From Eubacterium sp. CAG:248 (GTDB lineage Bacteria; Bacillota; Clostridia; Lachnospirales; Lachnospiraceae): DNA of 34,270 nt. The stretch lies in the NCBI GenBank assembly GCA_000436475.1, contig FR886149.1, positions 1-34,270 on the forward strand, given 5' to 3'. Below are positions 32,442-34,270 of this stretch, piece by piece (the first letter of the stretch is position 1; each line of letters begins with the position of its first letter). The notes below the pieces were generated by a model. It had not been told where the DNA came from. It did no database searches and was given only the letters and a program-made list of their open reading frames with translations. The translations under genes were made by a program, and so were the position numbers.

Positions 32442-33458
32442 CTATCTGTTACTTACTTCAATAAATTTATCAAGTACTTTATCAGCCTTGCCTGAATCAA
32501 TAAGCTCTGCTGCTAACTTTATACCATCTGCAAGACTGTCTGCCTTTCCACCTATATAGAGTGAAGCACCTGCATTCATAAGAACAGCATCTCTCTTAGG
32601 TCCTTTTTCACCATTAAGTATGGCTCTTGTTATTCTTGCATTATCTTCTGGGGCGCCTCCATTAAGGTCGTCCTTTGTACAACGCATAAGTCCGAAATCC
32701 TCTGGCTTGATAACATATGACTTCATCCAGCCATCACGGATCTCGCATACCTTAGTTGGTGCACTCATAGATATCTCATCTAACTTATCCATGCCATATA
32801 CTACCATGCCTCTCTTAACTCCAAGGCTTACAAGAACCTGTGCTAAAGGTTCTACAAGGTATTCATCATATACACCAAGTAACTGCATAGATGGTGAACC
32901 TGGATTAGTAAGTGGTCCAAGTATATTAAATACTGTTCTTACCCCCAGCTCCTTACGGATAGCACCAACATATTTCATTGATGTATGATATTTCTGTGCA
33001 AAGAAGAAGCACATTCCAACTTCCTTAAGAAGTTCAACACATTTTTCTGGATTCTGTTGTATATTAACACCAAGTGCCTCAAGACAATCTGCTGTTCCAC
33101 ACTTAGAAGATGCTGCCCTGTTTCCATGCTTTGCAACCTTCATGCCGCCAGCAGCTGCTACAAGTGCAGATGTAGTAGATATATTAAAGCTCTGCGCATT
33201 ATCACCACCTGTACCAACTATCTCGAATATATCCATACCTGTTTCAACCTTAACTGCATGCTCTCTCATGGCTGCTGCACATCCGGCTATCTCATCAATA
33301 GTCTCTGCCTTGGCACTCTTAGTTGAAAGTGCTGCAAGAAATGCTGCATTCTGTGTAGGAGAGGTTTCTCCATTCATAATCTCATTCATTACAGCATAAG
33401 CCTCATCATAACTCAAATCACCTTTGTTTACAATCTTTACAATCGCTTCTTTAATCAT
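32442..33458 (-). CDS. trpD: Anthranilate phosphoribosyltransferase
   Basis: Second enzyme of tryptophan synthesis: joins anthranilate to PRPP. The 338 residues match the usual length. The PRPP motif GTGGDNAQSFNIST (about residues 80-93) and KHGNRAASSKCGTAD (canonical KHGNRSVSSKxGxAD) are present. An NxxP-type ILGPLTNP segment follows. AAGGAGG stands 7 nt before ATG. It is the only trp gene in the window, sitting directly behind a tryptophan T-box and followed by an aminotransferase, so the trp pathway of this organism is likely split across several loci. Confidence 0.96.
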   Translation of the reverse strand: MIKEAIVKIVNKGDLSYDEAYAVMNEIMNGETSPTQNAAFLAALSTKSAKAETIDEIAGCAAAMREHAVKVETGMDIFEIVGTGGDNAQSFNISTTSALVAAAGGMKVAKHGNRAASSKCGTADCLEALGVNIQQNPEKCVELLKEVGMCFFFAQKYHTSMKYVGAIRKELGVRTVFNILGPLTNPGSPSMQLLGVYDEYLVEPLAQVLVSLGVKRGMVVYGMDKLDEISMSAPTKVCEIRDGWMKSYVIKPEDFGLMRCTKDDLNGGAPEDNARITRAILNGEKGPKRDAVLMNAGASLYIGGKADSLADGIKLAAELIDSGKADKVLDKFIEVSNR

Positions 33459-33571
33459 ATAATCCTCCTTGTTTTGTATCTGTCACAGGATAATTATTAA
33501 TATGTCTTTCTCATCACTACTCTCTGTTAGTAACGATTGCATTATATGCTCCTCAGCCTTCATCAATGCAT

Positions 33572-33860
33572 AAAAAAAGTCCCTGACAGAATTATACTTT
33601 CTGTCAAGGACGAATAATGTGCTTATATTATATTCACTATCCGCGGTGCCACCTTGAATTCATGATATCAATCATGCTCTTAGCAGGATACTAACATACC
33701 CTCGGCATATAACGTCTGCCTGCAACGTCACACTATACTATGCATATATGCATTTCCCTTGTGCCCTCAGCGGTCCATTTGACAACTTGTTTCTTATCTG
33801 CATCTCAGCCTAGCAGACTCTCTGTACAGGCATCATTGCCGTTATCTCCGCTTCAACGGT
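33572..33860 (-). promoter_or_regulatory. Tryptophan T-box leader of trpD
   Basis: Read leftward, stem I is closed by AGCGG (33852-33848) and CCGCT (33773-33769). The specifier loop between them has AGATA on the 5' side and TGG (33777-33775) then A on the 3' side, so the specifier codon is UGG for Trp. The T-box AAGGTGGCACCGCGG (33655-33641) has UGGC, whose C pairs with G73 of tRNA-Trp. The terminator pairs TCCTTGACAGAAAG and CTGTCAGGGA (33610-33581), followed by seven T's (33579-33572 region). Uncharged tRNA-Trp should permit read-through into trpD. Confidence 0.9.
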
Positions 33861-33882
33861 TTAGCTTATTAAATTATTTAGA

Positions 33883-33911
33883 ATAATAGCACTCAGCTTT
33901 GCATTAGTCAA
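33883..33911 (-). promoter_or_regulatory. Promoter of the trpD T-box transcript
   Basis: Read leftward: TTGACT (33911-33906), 17-bp spacer, TATTAT (33888-33883), both 5/6. The start near 33876 puts stem I of the T-box at the 5' end of the RNA. The promoter lies in the gap after the slyD-like stop codon. Confidence 0.7.
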
Positions 33912-33943
33912 TATATCATTATTATTTTTTATTATTTTTTCTA

Positions 33944-34270
33944 CTACTGCACTTCTACAAGCTCTATCTTAAAGTTAAGCTCTTTTCCTGCCATCTCATG
34001 GTTAGCATCAAATGTTATCTCATCATCTGTAAGTGCTGCTACTCTTGCCACAAAAGGCTGTCCAAGTGCGTTCTGAAGATATACCTTATCATCTACCTTA
34101 AGGTCTTTTACACCTGAGCCAAGCTCCTTAACAGGTACTGTTATAAATGCTTCTGGCTCAACCTCACCATATGCTTCTGATGGCATAAGATGTACATCTA
34201 TGACATCTCCAACATTCATAGTTGCTACTGCCCTGTCAAAACCAAGTATCATCATACCAGCACCACATAC
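33944..34270 (-). CDS. FKBP-type peptidyl-prolyl isomerase, SlyD-like (5' end missing)
   Basis: The frame is open past an internal ATG (34255) to the window edge, so the gene starts outside. The visible 108 residues begin in the FKBP core V-C-G-A-G-M-M-I-L-G-F-D-R-A-V (the usual GxGxxxPGFExAL region), then the IF flap domain SEAYGEVEPEAFITVPVKE through FDANHEMAGKELNFKIELVEVQ, typical of SlyD. It lacks the metal-binding His-rich tail of E. coli SlyD. It catalyses proline isomerisation and acts as a chaperone. It ends just before the trpD promoter. Confidence 0.9.
   Translation of the reverse strand, partial: VCGAGMMILGFDRAVATMNVGDVIDVHLMPSEAYGEVEPEAFITVPVKELGSGVKDLKVDDKVYLQNALGQPFVARVAALTDDEITFDANHEMAGKELNFKIELVEVQ

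Overview
The window looks like the chromosome of a low-GC Gram-positive anaerobe of the Clostridia, most likely a Lachnospiraceae member. The grounds are AGGAGG-type ribosome binding sites throughout, a T-box leader, several c-di-GMP proteins, BTAD-type regulation, and SipW/TasA-type and fibro-slime secreted proteins. I cannot name the genus. No rRNA, tRNA, CRISPR array, transposase or phage gene is visible.

Left edge (1-6190): the first nine codons of a leftward gene, then a rightward sugar unit of an FGGY-family kinase and a cytoplasmic GH3 beta-glycosidase behind a promoter overlapped by an inverted repeat. A PAS/degenerate-GGDEF/EAL protein follows. A two-way terminator separates these from leftward genes. 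Positions 6195-9921 hold a leftward unit: a Lon-like AAA+ ATPase without a protease domain, a small coiled-coil protein, a lipoprotein amidase and a DUF3737 beta-helix protein. Positions 10071-13316 hold uracil permease, upp and galM. A rightward LytR-CpsA-Psr protein follows at 13531.

The most striking part is 15272-24672. This leftward locus has five SipW-type secreted proteins resembling TasA/camelysin, one of which carries a wall-sorting-like tail. It also has their SipW signal peptidase, a large fibro-slime-domain protein, a BTAD (SARP-like) regulator with a degenerate GGDEF-like tail, and a PilZ protein at the downstream end. The promoter has two TGTGACCAT repeats exactly 11 bp apart, just upstream of a -10 and with no -35, which is the layout of SARP-activated promoters. 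I read it as a self-regulated extracellular fibre or matrix locus.

Right part (24858-34270): a lipoprotein DNA/RNA nuclease, a small unknown protein, endonuclease IV and a tandem pair of membrane HD-GYP proteins (one intact, one with several metal ligands replaced). Divergently, a small unknown protein and a mannonate-oxidoreductase-like SDR follow. Then come leftward an aminotransferase and trpD, the latter behind a complete tryptophan T-box, and finally a partial SlyD-type FKBP cut by the window end.

Two themes connect the window. One is c-di-GMP turnover and sensing (EAL, two HD-GYP, PilZ) around a matrix locus, with no intact GGDEF cyclase present. The other is short tandem repeats of 12-23 bp at gene edges (11883-11930, 17011-17058, 17086-17121, 27049-27110).
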